In this document: in pieces, positions 33,211 to 46,200 of the stretch
How positions within the stretch are numbered: position 1 is the stretch's first letter
How the letters are laid out: each line of letters opens with the position of its first letter
Origin: Cryptomeria japonica
Lineage: Eukaryota; Streptophyta; Pinopsida; Cupressales; Cupressaceae
Length of the DNA: 64,000 nt
Assembly: GCF_030272615.1 (NCBI RefSeq)
Contig: NC_081413.1
Span: forward strand, 716,801,867 to 716,865,866
Reading direction: 5' to 3'
Notes under the pieces: generated by a model
Databases searched by the model: none
What the model saw: the letters and a program-made list of their open reading frames with translations, nothing else
What the model was told of the DNA's origin: nothing
Translations under genes and position numbers: made by a program

Positions 33211-35318
33211 TTATAAGACTTAGTGAACTGAGATCAACAATGAACACATAAACATAGTCCCATGCATAAACAATATAACTAACACATCATCATACAAAGA
33301 AGAAATAGGATTGATGATACTTTTTAAATAAAATGTGGAGAATACTTGGAACAATATACAAATTGCTTATCCTAATCGTCTACTCCTCCTTGATTTCTTA
33401 CAGTTTTGTCACCATTTAAATGTTGAAAGCTAGATGAAATTGGCTTTGAACTCAACAAAATGACTACTTTAAAAAAGTGTCATGGCTATTTGAAATGGTC
33501 GCATTAATATATTTTTCTGTATTCTTGTTTGAATTAGAGAAATAAATATATACCCTATTCTTTCAATTGTGTTTTTAGATTTGATTTATATGGATTCAAA
33601 TTATCCATAAATGGTAGACGTGATCAGTTTGTGGTATTACTTGTATATCTTTTATTGTTTAAATTATGTCTATCTATTTTTATGGCTTCAATGATGGCCT
33701 TACAATTTGTTGGTGTTGAAAGTAGGTGGAAGTGACTAGTAGGTGGCTGCTTGACTTTGGTAGATGGGACACATGGTGATGGATTTTGTTTTAGAAGTAG
33801 TTTGAACTTGGACCTCAATGACAGTCGATAGATTTGAGAGGATCTTGTAATGGGATGGAATGTCTTGTAGTGTGATGATGTGGCATACCTTTTTTTTTTA
33901 ACGTGATCAAATACTCAATAATTAATACTTGTGCATGTGGACAAATATATGCATATTATGCTCGACTTTTGTTGTGTATATTTTTTTTATCATTGTCGAT
34001 GATAATATTTATGACATGTGTTGATCCTTGACATGGCTCATTGTGTGGAATAATACCATCCACTCCTATCCCCACTTTATGAGCCCGCTCCACTACCAAC
34101 CCTCTCTCCCCTATGCTTGGCTAATGACCAAATGTAAAATATGGTGTAACAAGGAGAGGAATGACAATTCAATGAGATATATAAATTTTAGGTTCATGTG
34201 ATAACCCTTCAATTAATTAAATATGTTGTTGTGATTATTACCACAAGTGGCATGAAATATGTGGCATGATTGTTCACTCATGCCATGTAACATACAGAAT
34301 TTCCAAAATAAAATTGGTGTGCTATTTTTCACTACTCAAAATGTCCCATTGGTTTAGGGAATTAGTAAGGGATTATCCAATTGCTTTGACAAATTATTTC
34401 ATACCTTGCTCCAAAACATGGGAGGTCCTCTCAAAAGAGGATTTATTTCAAGATAGATTTTAAATATGTGTTATCTAGGGCCTAACTTTCCAGATAGCAA
34501 ACAATAAGAATAATCTTTATATACCAATGGTAGAAGACTACTTCATCAAAATAATCCTACTTGGACTAGACATCTAGAATGCTACCTAGATTCTAGTTTT
34601 AACCATTTTTAATAATGCTTTCTATAAAGAAAGAGTCCCCCTCTAAACCATCTTCCATACACCCAATGTGATTTCCATTTGGGTTGCAAGGGTCACTGTT
34701 GTTGCTTTGACCTTATTGTTTATACCATTTTTTTAATGCGATTGTTACAATGTTACATTTATGATAATTGATAAAACATTTCTCTCGATTAATAAGAATT
34801 GATTTGTGAGGCACCATTAAATATTTCAAGGAATTTCTCTTGTTGAGGGATTCGAAATGAATCCTTTTTCTCGACTTTTAGGGGTTGACCCTTAGAAGGC
34901 CTTTCAATGAGCACTATAACTAATATTTGAATTGAAGTAATATATTAATCAATAAGCGATTAGTGGTACTTAGCTCTAGAACAAATGATGTAGAAACATT
35001 ATTGATGTCATTTTGAATCTATTTGTCATTTTCCATAAATTGATGCCTTTGGTTTGATGAATATATTTGTCTTTACATTGTTAATTTTTTTGTGGTTTAA
35101 ACTCAATTGTTGTGGAGTAAATCTAAAGCTACACAAATTTGATTAGTGCATAATGATTTGTAATGTGTGGGAATAATTTGACTAAAGTGTGAATGTAAAG
35201 TTTTTTCTTTTATCTTCTTGATATTTGGGTTGTCGATGTGGTATCTATGAACATTAATTAGGAGTTTGCCAACTTCACAAATGTATAAGTGCTCATAGGT
35301 CAAACTCCTTTAATGGGA
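33211..35318. other. AT-rich sequence, no feature recognised
   Basis: I looked for LTR ends, polyprotein motifs and exon-like frames on both strands and found none worth naming. Confidence 0.5.
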
Positions 35319-36925
35319 TGCGTAGACACCTAATATTGTCCCTTAATTAAATAAATATTTATTATCTATTTAATTATTTTATCCTAATATTTTTTACTAA
35401 TTAAATAAATAATTTTATTTAATTAATTAATTCTTTAGCCTTTTCCACTATTAATTAAAATTTATTTAATTAATTCACTAAACCTCTTTTTTTGTAATTT
35501 AAATAAATATTTAGAATTTATTTAGATCACACCTCTTCTCCTAAACTAAATAAATATTTTATTTATATAATTTATCTAGCCCTTGCCTCTAGTAATTAAA
35601 TAAATACTTTTATTATTTAATCAAGTCACTTACCTTTTTCCTCTTTTAGTCCTATCCTTCCAACTTGTTCATATAGATCATAATTTAAAATTGTAGGCAT
35701 GTGATAAGTATCAATTGTCTCTTCATTCACTTTGTACTTTCTCCAAAGTCGACTCACCTCTTAATCTCATCCTTTCTTCTACCCTCAAATCTTACTGTAT
35801 GCAGAAAATTGTGAATGTAAACTATTGAAAAGATAAACTAAGCAATTAACAAATGCATATTTCAACCACAATCAAGACTAGGATGTTAAGAAAAAAGAAA
35901 AAAACTAGATAAACATCATTAAACTAATTAAAGTGCAAACTCTATTTTTCTCTTTCAATTTGATTGTCCCCTAATTTGATGTGTGCTTGCCATATAGTAT
36001 ATACTTGATTGTGCTCCATGATAGTGAATGGAAGGTGGAAAACTAAGCAAGATGTTATACAAAATAGTATGCATGATGGATGTGTTTATACAAAAGAGTG
36101 AGTGAGCATTTATGAATTATGAGGGTATGAAAATGAAAGTGGATGCATTTGTGAAGGAAAATGGGGGGTTTAAATAGGCTATAATGAGAGATGGAGAAGC
36201 ATGAAAATGAGACACGTGTCCTTGAGAAGGGCAATTATCATGAATGAGAATGACATGTGTCCTTAAGAAGGACATGTGTCATTGGAAGGAATGACGTGTC
36301 CCTAAGGACACGTGCCCATTTGGGAGTAAGCCACCCAAATTGGAAGGTTCTATTCCAAAAGAGATTGAAAGATAATGTGATTCTCATGTTTGAGGAAATT
36401 TGGGACATTTTCCCAAATTTTAGGGAATTTCCCCAAATTCAACAACGTTTTCCCAAAATTTTAGGAAATTTTGGATATTTAGAGAATTTGAGATATTTTG
36501 GGAATGTGCACACATATGGTGAGGGATAAGGGATAGGGCTGACTAAAACCTTTGGTTAATTAGATGGGTTAGGCTAGGGGGAGAGTTAGATAAGGGTTAA
36601 AGTTAGGAGAAATGTGGGGAAATAGAATTTATTAATTAAATCAATCAATTCTATGGCAAAATTTTACAGGAAAAAAAGTCAAAGTGAATTAAATAATCAA
36701 ATTACAAAATTTGGTATATTTAATAGAAGAAAGGTTCAAATTTAATTAATTAGTTGATTTTAGTTATCAATTAATTAATTAAAAATAGAATACAACATAA
36801 TTAATAGAATTAATTAGCTAGAGAGAAGACTTACCAGTTAATTAAATAATACGTAATTATTTATATAAATGCATTTGGGATAACTAGATTTAATTAATTA
36901 AATTAATCAAATTTAGGTGTCTACA
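35319..36925 (-). repeat. 3' LTR of the Tat-like gypsy element
   Basis: 1,607 bp, AT-rich. The minus strand starts TGTAGACACCTAAA after a polypurine tract and ends TTAGGTGTCTACGCA, so the ends form an unusually long imperfect inverted repeat. The other LTR is outside the window, so the boundaries rest on the ends and the polypurine tract alone. Confidence 0.65.
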
Positions 36926-36940
36926 TTTTGCCCCTCTTTG
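36926..36940 (-). promoter_or_regulatory. Polypurine tract of the Tat-like element
   Basis: The minus strand reads CAAAGAGGGGCAAAA, directly followed by the TGTAGACACC start of the LTR. Confidence 0.7.
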
Positions 36941-37859
36941 TGATGATGGTGGAATAGCGTTAGGGCAAAGACAATTTAAGACACCAGTGACTAGAAGAAT
37001 AGGAAATGAAAAAAAATGCCCTAAGCGGACGAAGGAAGGACAAGAAACAGGCTTAGCAGGCGAGAACGACACTCAAAAAAATGATCACGAGAATAAATGG
37101 GAAGAAAAATGGTCCCAAGGGGATCGAGACAATGAAAATAGGGCTTTGGGAAGCCCTATATTAACAAATTTAGAAATTTACTATTCATTTTTACTATGCA
37201 TAAGAGATATTCAAGAGTACATTAGACCCCTTTTATATTTTCTTTGTGTAGTTGAGAGCTTTGAGTGCACTGGACGAGATGGCGGTGAGGGAGATCTTGA
37301 GGCATCATGTGGAAGTGGTGGCAAGTGTTAGACGGAGTAAGTAACCCAATTGAGAGGCATGTCTCAAAAAACTTCAGCTTTGCTTTTGATGTTTAGTAGT
37401 TGTTAGCATTTAATGTCATAGAAACAATGATCTTGTCAGTTCGTGAACCACGGGATCACATGCTAAAGTGGCAGGAACAAGTTCCCACCGCTTACGCATG
37501 TAGGCGATATCAGGTAGCTTAGGGGGGAGATCGGGAAATGTGATCCCGCAAAGGTAGGTTCTCTAAGAGTGATAGTGGGATTGTGATCCTGCTATTTTGA
37601 GGCCAACGAGATTGTGATCCCACTATCAAGGAAAAAGGGAAAAAAGAGAGAATGTGGGGATGCGTTCTTGTGATGGCAGGGATGCTATAAAGGATAGTAG
37701 GATCGCGATCTTGTTGTCCAATAAATAGTGGGATTGCCTCTCTTCCATTAGAAAAAGAAAATAATGCCTCAAATGGCAGGATTGAAGGGAAAACAACAGG
37801 CGAAAAGGAAAGTTGGAATAGGATAGATAGAATAAAAATTTTCTGACTTGCTAATTTGC
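36941..37859 (+). other. Region between the LTR and the antisense gene
   Basis: No coding pattern. It may hold the promoter and 5' untranslated part of the plus-strand gene that follows. Words built on gtgatccc or gggatcac recur about six times between 37440 and 37740. Confidence 0.4.
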
Positions 37860-39991
37860 TTGAATATAGTGGAGTGTGGATATCCTAATGAATTAGGAGA
37901 GGAGTTCAACTGTCTTGAGAGTAGCTAATGGATTCAGACCTACAAACTAGGCTCACATTGATACCATCCAGTTAGGTATTCTGGCATGTATGCCACAAAT
38001 TTGATCCCACATGTCTATGTTGACCGCACTGGTAGAGAGATGGAGGAGCAACACAACTACCTTTCACATGTTGACTAAAGAGATTACTGTCATCGACGAG
38101 GATGTATATTGCATCTTGAGACTCTCGATTTTAGGAGTTAGGGTTATTGTGGATCAAGCACCCCCAGATGATTCTATACATAGATTGGTTAGAGCAAGGG
38201 TACAACTACATCATGGACAATTGTTATTAGAACATGCTTTATAGTAGGCACCTCTTGATCGACATATCTACTTTTTTGTATGTGCACTGGTCAGCAACTT
38301 CATTTTGCTAAATAGAGGTGGGTGATCAGTTGTACTCAACATGATACAGATTTGCATTGATGCTATAAATGGTGGTCAACCGATGGCTTGGGGACTCTTG
38401 TTTTGACTGAGTTATATATAAATCTCCATCAGATATGATATCATGGAGGTTGCAATTTTGGCTATGTGACTCTACTTTAGGTATGGGCATGGGAGCATTT
38501 TGTGGTGACTCGACTAGTAGAATGTGCAGATTGGGAAATAGATTTGCTTCTTGTATATATAGTTATAGAGATGGACTTCACTATGAAGAGGCATAGGAAA
38601 TTGACTCTTGGAGAGTCATTTTTGATATATTAGGGGCTTCTCATATTACATGGTGACCATATATGGCATTAGCTAGTTGGCCCAAGGATCATCAACATAT
38701 TCCCTATGTCATTACTCCTATGTGCATTATTGGTAGGAGAGAGCATGTGATAGAGTGATACAAATTTGATAGGGTCCAATGCCAATTTGGTTTTGTATAG
38801 GATGTCCCTGAGGCATCCCATAGGTTCAGGAGGATTACCAGAGAGTGATCCATGGAGTGGGGGGCACTTTTGAGAGGTTGACAGGCTCTAATTGACGAGT
38901 GGACATGGTTAGCGCCTATCGTATGGGATCCCAAGGTAGGGGTAGCAAATCCTAGTGTCACATATGCATATACATCATGGTGGGCCCAACATAGTCCTAC
39001 TCTTGTTGGGAGGGCAGGTTTAGTGCCACTAGAGAGTTGGAGTAGGGAGACACGAGCTCAAGTTATTAGATTAGATGCTTATTAGTCGGCCAGGGGTAGA
39101 GTGGAGGTAGCAACCACCATAGTTTTGAGATGGGCGCGAGGGATTCTAGCAGCATCGGTGGTGCCAACTAGGATGGATAGGAGAGATAGAGGAGGGGAGA
39201 GGATAATAAGAGGAGATGGTATAGGGGAGGAGGGATAGGGAGAACAAGGACAAAGGCTCAGTCCATGGATGTTGATGCCCTAGCATTTGCATTGACATAG
39301 AATCAAGGACAGGGACAACATAGGAACACACTGAGACGAGTGTGTCACAACAAACCGAGTAGGGAGGACAAAGGATAGGTTTTTGTGGCTCCCCCAGATC
39401 TGGAGGCACAGATCTATTCCCTATAGGAGGTAGTGGCTCGAACAGAGGAGAGGTTGTGGATTGTTACTACTAAGAGAGATAGCTTTCGCAGGGAGAGGGA
39501 TACAATAGAGTAGGCCAGGATTCAGCTTCAGGCTAAGACAGATAGGCTGCTGCAAGAGAGAGGGATGCAACCACTATTGCAAGGGATGCAATTGAGAATG
39601 CTAGGCAGAGGATAGAGGAGATGGTGGAGAGGTACACGAGAGAGAGGGATAAGGCTCAAGGATAGGTTAGCGAAGGAGGAAGAGAAGAGGTAGCTTTGAC
39701 AGTGATGGTAGAGAGACAGGGGCAGAGATGCAGGCTCTTTCTCACTAGGTCGGATGATATAGGGCTTAGTATGAGTGAGTTGTTCCTGCAGACCAGCGCG
39801 AGGTGTATACAACTCCAACTAGAGCGGGAGGATCTATTTCTTCACACAGTTTAGGATCTAGTGGAGGGTCAAAGAGATCTAGTTGAAGCAGTGGTGAGTC
39901 TAGCAAGAGGACTCATTCACAGGGTAGTGGGAAGAGCACTGGATCGGCATTAGGATCTGCACAGGGATCCCACGGAGAGGGACCAGCCTAA
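37860..39991 (+). pseudogene. Plant mobile domain (PMD) protein, antisense gene of the Tat-like element, broken
   Basis: The plus-strand frame contains LGILACMPQ, then MSMLTALVERWRSNTTTFHM and EITVIDEDVYCILRL (38000-38130), the signature of the plant mobile domain found in MAIN/MAIL1 proteins and in several plant transposable elements. A degraded middle follows, still readable as WPKDHQHIPYVITPMCI and WLAPIVWDPKVG. The gene closes with a serine- and glycine-rich tail ending SHGEGPA and TAA at 39989. Many stops and at least one frameshift separate these parts. It lies antisense to pol, between integrase and LTR. The role of such genes in retrotransposons is not known; in MAIN-type host proteins the domain acts in gene regulation and genome stability. 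Confidence 0.75.
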
Positions 39992-40238
39992 CCATCCTTG
40001 AGCATTTTGTCACAACTTGATGTAGATGTATAGGATTATTTTTGATGTACCATACACAGATGTATTATTTGATTCTTTGCACCCCATGCAGTTTTTTGAG
40101 CATGTCAGGTGATCATCATTCTTTCATTTGTTATCAGTCAGAGATATACTTATTCTTTACTCATGTACCATATGATGTATGTATTGATATAGTTGTACAT
40201 ATATGCTCTTTTGACAATCACTATGACATTCTGACACG

Positions 40239-40428
<190 letters not shown>

Positions 40429-42234
40429 CAACTCCCGATGTATGGTACTTTTGTGTTTTTTGATGCATGTATGATGATGTATGGATGCATAATTATGATA
40501 TGATATTCTAACATGTCTATGATGTAGGATGTGATGTACTATATTATATGATGTGATATGACATGTACTGACCACCTTGGTGATATAGGATGATGCATTG
40601 ATTGTGATCTATATGATATATGTTTAATTTTATGACGTGGATGTTATGCATGATGACATTATGAATGGATTGTATGTTGACTCTCTTATAATGAAAGATA
40701 TGATAATGAAATGATGTAATAACCTATATGATGTTGCTATTTATTGATATCATGCATTCATATTTGCATGATACGATATGTACATGTCCTAATAATGAAA
40801 TATGAATGGTATTGATGGCACAATGCTTCTATGATAATACATGATGAGATGTATATAATGCTTATATTACATGTTGTATGAATATAAAACATTTATACAA
40901 TGTGTATTATGAAATGGATGAGTCATCTGATACTTTCCAACCTATATGCAATACGGGATGAATGAATTCAACTTATCATGATAAAAGCTACAAAACACTG
41001 CAAGGATATTCAACAGTGATGAAGGCCAAAAAGATGAAGGACGTGTGCACATTCCCAAGCGAAGATCACTTAAGGGAAAGGAACCAAGCGGATGAAAACA
41101 AAATGTGAATGAAAATAAATCATGGAGCACAAGTATCTTTGGCACCAATTGCCACTTTAGCAAGCACTTATTTTACTTTACCATCATATGTGACAAACCA
41201 AGGTACAAAGAACCAGGATGTTTTTCACAAATAATGCATGGACTAACTCAAATAAACACACAATTGGTTGATCTAGCACCACATAGAATTCTAGAGAATA
41301 TTGTGGGAAACAATGTTAGAAAAGCCACAAGCAAAGAGATATTCCACAGTGTGACATGAGATAACCAAGACCTCATGAGGGAACAACATGGAACACATAA
41401 AAAACAAACCAAGCATAAACAAAAATCCACAAGAACAAACACCTAGATTTGTTATTCTTAGCACACCATGATATGAAAGATCATGGTGACTAAGAAGTAA
41501 AAAAACATAGGTGTTTTAAAGATTAATCAAAGATCAAAAGCAATCAAAGTCAACACAAGTGTCTCAGATATCTTTTGTCAAGGAATAATTGACGAATAAA
41601 GATTTGATGATGTCTAACTAGAGGAAGGATACATCCTGCGTAGACTGATGATTGGATAAAAGACCGGTGAGAAGGATTTGACAAAGGAGACCTAATATGA
41701 TCATGATGACAAAGATACTTGTTAATACTTGTTGAGGAACCAATGAATGAGGTATGATCTTGAGGACACAACTAATACGTGCCATATGAACAGAAAAACA
41801 AGCCTACACACAAGGCACATTTATACATGACCGACTAAAAACTTGCACGAGACTAAGCTAACACTATGTACAATATTCTACACACTTCCTATGTACAAGG
41901 AAACTACCATCAGGAGACCACTACATAGAAGCTCGGACGAGGACAAACAAAGGGATGCGTAAAAAGTGCAATTTGAAAAGGAAAGTAACAAAAAATATCG
42001 TGCCAGGATGGGATTGAAAGGAATCAACAAAAGGATAATGGAATTGCCCTTATATACAACGCCCGTTTCCATCTTTTTACCATATATACATGTCCAAGAT
42101 GCCACCAAAGGTATTTTTCACCATAGGACAATTTTTTTTGTTTTCTTTTTCTCTTTTATTTTATTTTATTGGCTTTTTTCATCATTTAACAATTTTTTTG
42201 GTTTTTTTGGTTTTGCATGGTATAGTATCATGGA
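40429..42234. other. Non-coding interval between antisense gene and integrase end
   Basis: The first 500 bases are decayed atgatg-type low-complexity sequence. The remainder shows no motif on either strand. In the gypsy element this is the region downstream of pol. Confidence 0.5.
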
Positions 42235-42472
42235 TTATGCATGGAATTTCTTTAAATGCGAGATATTTAGGGGGACATTGAAAGGTTCCCCTTTTGGAGT
42301 GGATAACTGGTAAGCTCATGAACCATATTTTGTTGTAATTACATATGGGCCTAACCAATTAACCTCAAACTTTCTTCTTTTTTCTCTGTCCTACTGGTTT
42401 CTTGGATTTTCCCTAAGCACTAGATCACCAACTTCAAACTCATGAAGATGAACTTTCTTATGATATTCTCTT
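42235..42472 (-). pseudogene. Gypsy integrase C-terminal end
   Basis: Reads YHKKVHLHEFEVGDLVLREN, then WLGPYVITTKYGS and AYQLSTPKGEPFNVPLN, ending LKKFHA and TAA at 42235. This is the GPY/F-type C-terminal domain of Ty3/gypsy integrases, which contacts target chromatin or DNA. Two stops interrupt it, one between RNQ and DREK and one after KYGS. The upstream part is displaced: it resumes at 48330 after the element inserted at 42473. Confidence 0.85.
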
Positions 42473-43212
42473 TGTTGGGAAAATAGGTGTTGTACACCTT
42501 GCATAATAATGTTTCATTGTTGTATTAATTTATTATTGTGTGAGATGGACATGGAATTATATTGTAATATCATATTCTATTGTTGCACCTAGGAGCACCT
42601 AGATGGACGTGCAACATGTAGAGATTCCCTTGGAATATTCTTGTAACCACTTGATGAGTTGTATTGACACATTGGTATTATTATATTGTATTTATTTAAT
42701 ATTGGGGAATGTAATTGTGATGAAGTACCCAATATTAAATGTGGTTCAAGGGTAGGTAGGAAAATATTATATTTTATTGTAACATGGTTTTGGGTACATG
42801 GTTTGTATGTAGTACCACTTGGTGGTTTTGTGGGAGTTTGTGTTTATAAAAGCAACGACAAGGATAGTTGTTTGGGTTGGTCAGTTAGCCAGGTTAGCAT
42901 TTGTGAAGGAGGAAGCATGGCATAGGATGTGTGGATTCATGCTTGGTCACATGGAGTGCTTGGTTATGGCTGGTTTTTTGAAGGCTTTCCATATTTGTAT
43001 TGTAATGGACTCATTGTTGATAATACATGGTGGATGATGATTTTAGAAGCTGGTTTTTTCCCTCATGAGGGTTTTTCCAAGACATGTCTTGTGTTACATT
43101 TTCATGGGTACGTTGTCTATTCTTTGCATGTGGATTCTATATGTTGATTTGGTTAAAATCTTTAATGGGTTATGTGGAAATTGTCATAAAGTTGGTTGCA
43201 AGTTTCCTTTCA
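42473..43212 (+). repeat. 5' LTR of the non-coding element
   Basis: Starts TGTTGGGAAAATAGG and ends tcctttca beside the primer site. A TATA box TTTATAAAAG lies at 42843-42852, so transcription would begin some 30 bases further on. Confidence 0.93.
42843..42852 (+). promoter_or_regulatory. TATA box of the 5' LTR
   Basis: TTTATAAAAG, also present at the equivalent place in the 3' LTR (47960-47969). Confidence 0.65.
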
Positions 43213-46200
43213 ATTGGTATCAGAGCTATATTGTTTTAAGGTTTTGTAACCCTAGATGTTGAATCTATGAATGCATGTAAGAATGAAAGACAAGACAAGA
43301 TATGAGGGTTTGTTGTAGGTTGTGGGTTTCATATTTGTGGGCATTTGTTGCAGATCTGGTGTTATAAAAATTTGTTTCAAAATGGGTTTCCATTGATTTG
43401 CATTTGGGGGTTTTAGGGCCGAAGTTTCAGATCTAGCCTCATGGGACAAAACGGACCCCATGGTTGTGATCAAGGAGGCCTCGAGACGAATTTTGATATA
43501 TAACTCGACCCTATTCGGTGATGGAAGAATGAGTTTGAATTTTATTTTAGACATTATCGCCATATGGCTGTACCGCCTGCGCAATGGTCGTCATTAGAAA
43601 AAAATATGAAAACCTGATAGGCCTTTTTTGAAAAATTATTGAAAATAAAAAAAAATATATGAAAAGGCTGAAAATGAAAAAATAAAATAAAAAAATTTGG
43701 AGGTGGGGGGTGGGCGGGACTGTCCCCGCTCCCGTACCCCATTGTCACAGTAGTGGTGGTACTCCCATTGTCCATGGATAGTGGTTGTACCCCACTATAC
43801 CAGTGGCATCGATGCCCCCCCCCCCCCCCCGTCCTGTGGGGGAAACCTCGAGTGGGGGTTAACCCCCAGAAAAATTAAAACAACAAACTTTTAAAATTTA
43901 AAAAAAAAAATCCGCCCAATTAAAATATAATTTCTACCATTTTTAAAAATTGAAAATTGAAAATTTGTTTTTTTACAAGGTTTTTTAATATAAAAACTTT
44001 GGTATATGCCATGTATTATATGCCTATTTTGACATGTGGGGTTGGTCAAAGGCTGACCTTATTGTTATTTCAAAATTGAAAAAATGTTTTTTGGCATATT
44101 GGGAGAAATTAAAAAATAGAAATATTTTTGTGGCATATTGAGAAATTATTTTTGAGGTCCATGCTTGCATTTCTAACCTAATTGGCTATTTTTCTTTCAT
44201 GGAGCATATCTTGGGCATATGATGTCAGTTTTTTGACTTCTTATAGTCATTGGAAATGTGACTCAGCGTACTTCATGGATATATGATTAGTTTTTCTAGA
44301 TTTTGTTACTTGGTTAGTGAAATGTCAACTGGAAGTGACAACTACCTTGATGGGTTTGAGAGGTCATAACTTGAGCATACGAAGTCGGATTTTGGACTTT
44401 GAATAGTCAACGAAAATCTCTTGGAGAGCACTACACATTGGTTTAGATTTGGAACAAGTTTGGCATGATTTATTTGCTAGTATTTTGATCTGATTTGTTT
44501 ATGGGTTCTTTTGACTTTGGTGACAGTATGAGTTTATGGCATGTTACATATTGGAGATTTTGATTTGATGTTCTTTGTACACTCGATGATGTATCTTCAT
44601 TCTTCTCATGTTGACATGGTTATCAGTTTTCATTTGAGTATGTATGTTGCATTGTTGGGTCTACAAGTTGTGCAGTTTTGTAGGTGGTCTATACTTAGAG
44701 GATTGCATTTATGGCTTGGATATGGGTTGTCTATGCCCATAGACCTTTCATTGTTGATGCATATTCAAATTGGTGGCTTGGTTTAGTCACATGGTTTGAT
44801 GATTTTGTTCTAATGGTGAGGAGGAGAGATGTTACCAGGTACAATCATGATGGGGGACTACATAGTTGACTATGTGATACTGAGAAGTTGGACACATTGA
44901 GAGTTAGATTCTTGTTTTGTGGATGTGATCATGATGTCATGGTTGTTCGTTGTTCCTTGTGTTTAGGGACTTTGGCATGACAAGGTTGGATTTGCAGGTG
45001 CTTTTATCAATGATGATTTGAATTGGATTCCTGATTGGTTATGGTGGTATATCTTCTTATTTGAGGATCATGATTACTTTGACTTTTGGAAGCTCATGAT
45101 GCATTCTTTTAGTTCTTTGATTGTTAGATGGCTTTGGTTAATTCTCATGTTAGAGGATTGTTTTATCATGATGTCATGGATAGCTTGTATACACTTTCAG
45201 TGGGAGATTTTGACAGTGTGATGTGGTAGTGTAGGATTGGTTCCTGATTATTTGTTGGTGGTTTTGCATCTTCTTGGCTTGGAGTTTATGGTTTACTTGA
45301 TTTTATTGATATTTCAGTTGTGTGTGTGTAGACCTGGATGATCTTCATTTAGGAGATGGTTATCACAATGCTATGGATAGCTTGGTATCACAATTTAGTG
45401 GGAGCTTGTAGCAGTGATGTGTTTTCACCATTGAATGGTGGACGATCTTCTTAGTGTGCAGATGTTTGGAGGATGCCTTAGATCCTGTTGTTGCAGAAGG
45501 GTCTTTCACATTTGCGGGTACACTTGTAAGAGATGGTGATCTTCATGATATTTGAGGATGTTTACATCTTAAGGGATCGAGGAGTCATTGGTTGAGGTGT
45601 GGTTTATGCTTTCATTTGACATGTTATCCTTGTTTGATAGGATGGTTGATATTATGTCATGGTACACTCTTGATGGCTAGCTTAGAGTTTTGGCATGATA
45701 TGGTTATTTCATATGTTCATATGGAGCATGTTATCTCTTTGGAGGAGATGGTTAGATCATGTTGTCATGTTTATGTTCTTGATTATGTGATTGGAGCTTT
45801 GACATTGAACTTGGTAGATTTCTTTGTATTGGGTACATGATCATTTGCTTGAATACTTCATGGTGATGCTATGTTGCATTTGGAGTTTAGCATGGATTGA
45901 TTAGTTACAGGTACTCGTGGTTACATGGAGACACGGGTGATGTTGATATTCTCTTGTGATTATAGATATGTGTTGGAATGGTTGATGGTTTCATTAGGAA
46001 GTCCAAGGAGCATTCACCTGGTATGGGCTTGAGAGGAGATTTTTCTTATTATGAGTCATGATCACTTGAATAGCTTGATGAGCATTCTCATTCCCCACTT
46101 TTGGTCTACTCGACGGTTTACTACTTGAGAGGTATTTCCCATTGTTCCTTTCGGGTGCTTTATGTTTATGCTTGTCTTTCATAGATATGGATCTTGAGCT

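Noticed and set aside
43815..43830. Run of 16 C residues as a regulatory or origin element
   Set aside because: A simple homopolymer in a non-coding retroelement interior, likely length-variable or a sequencing artefact.
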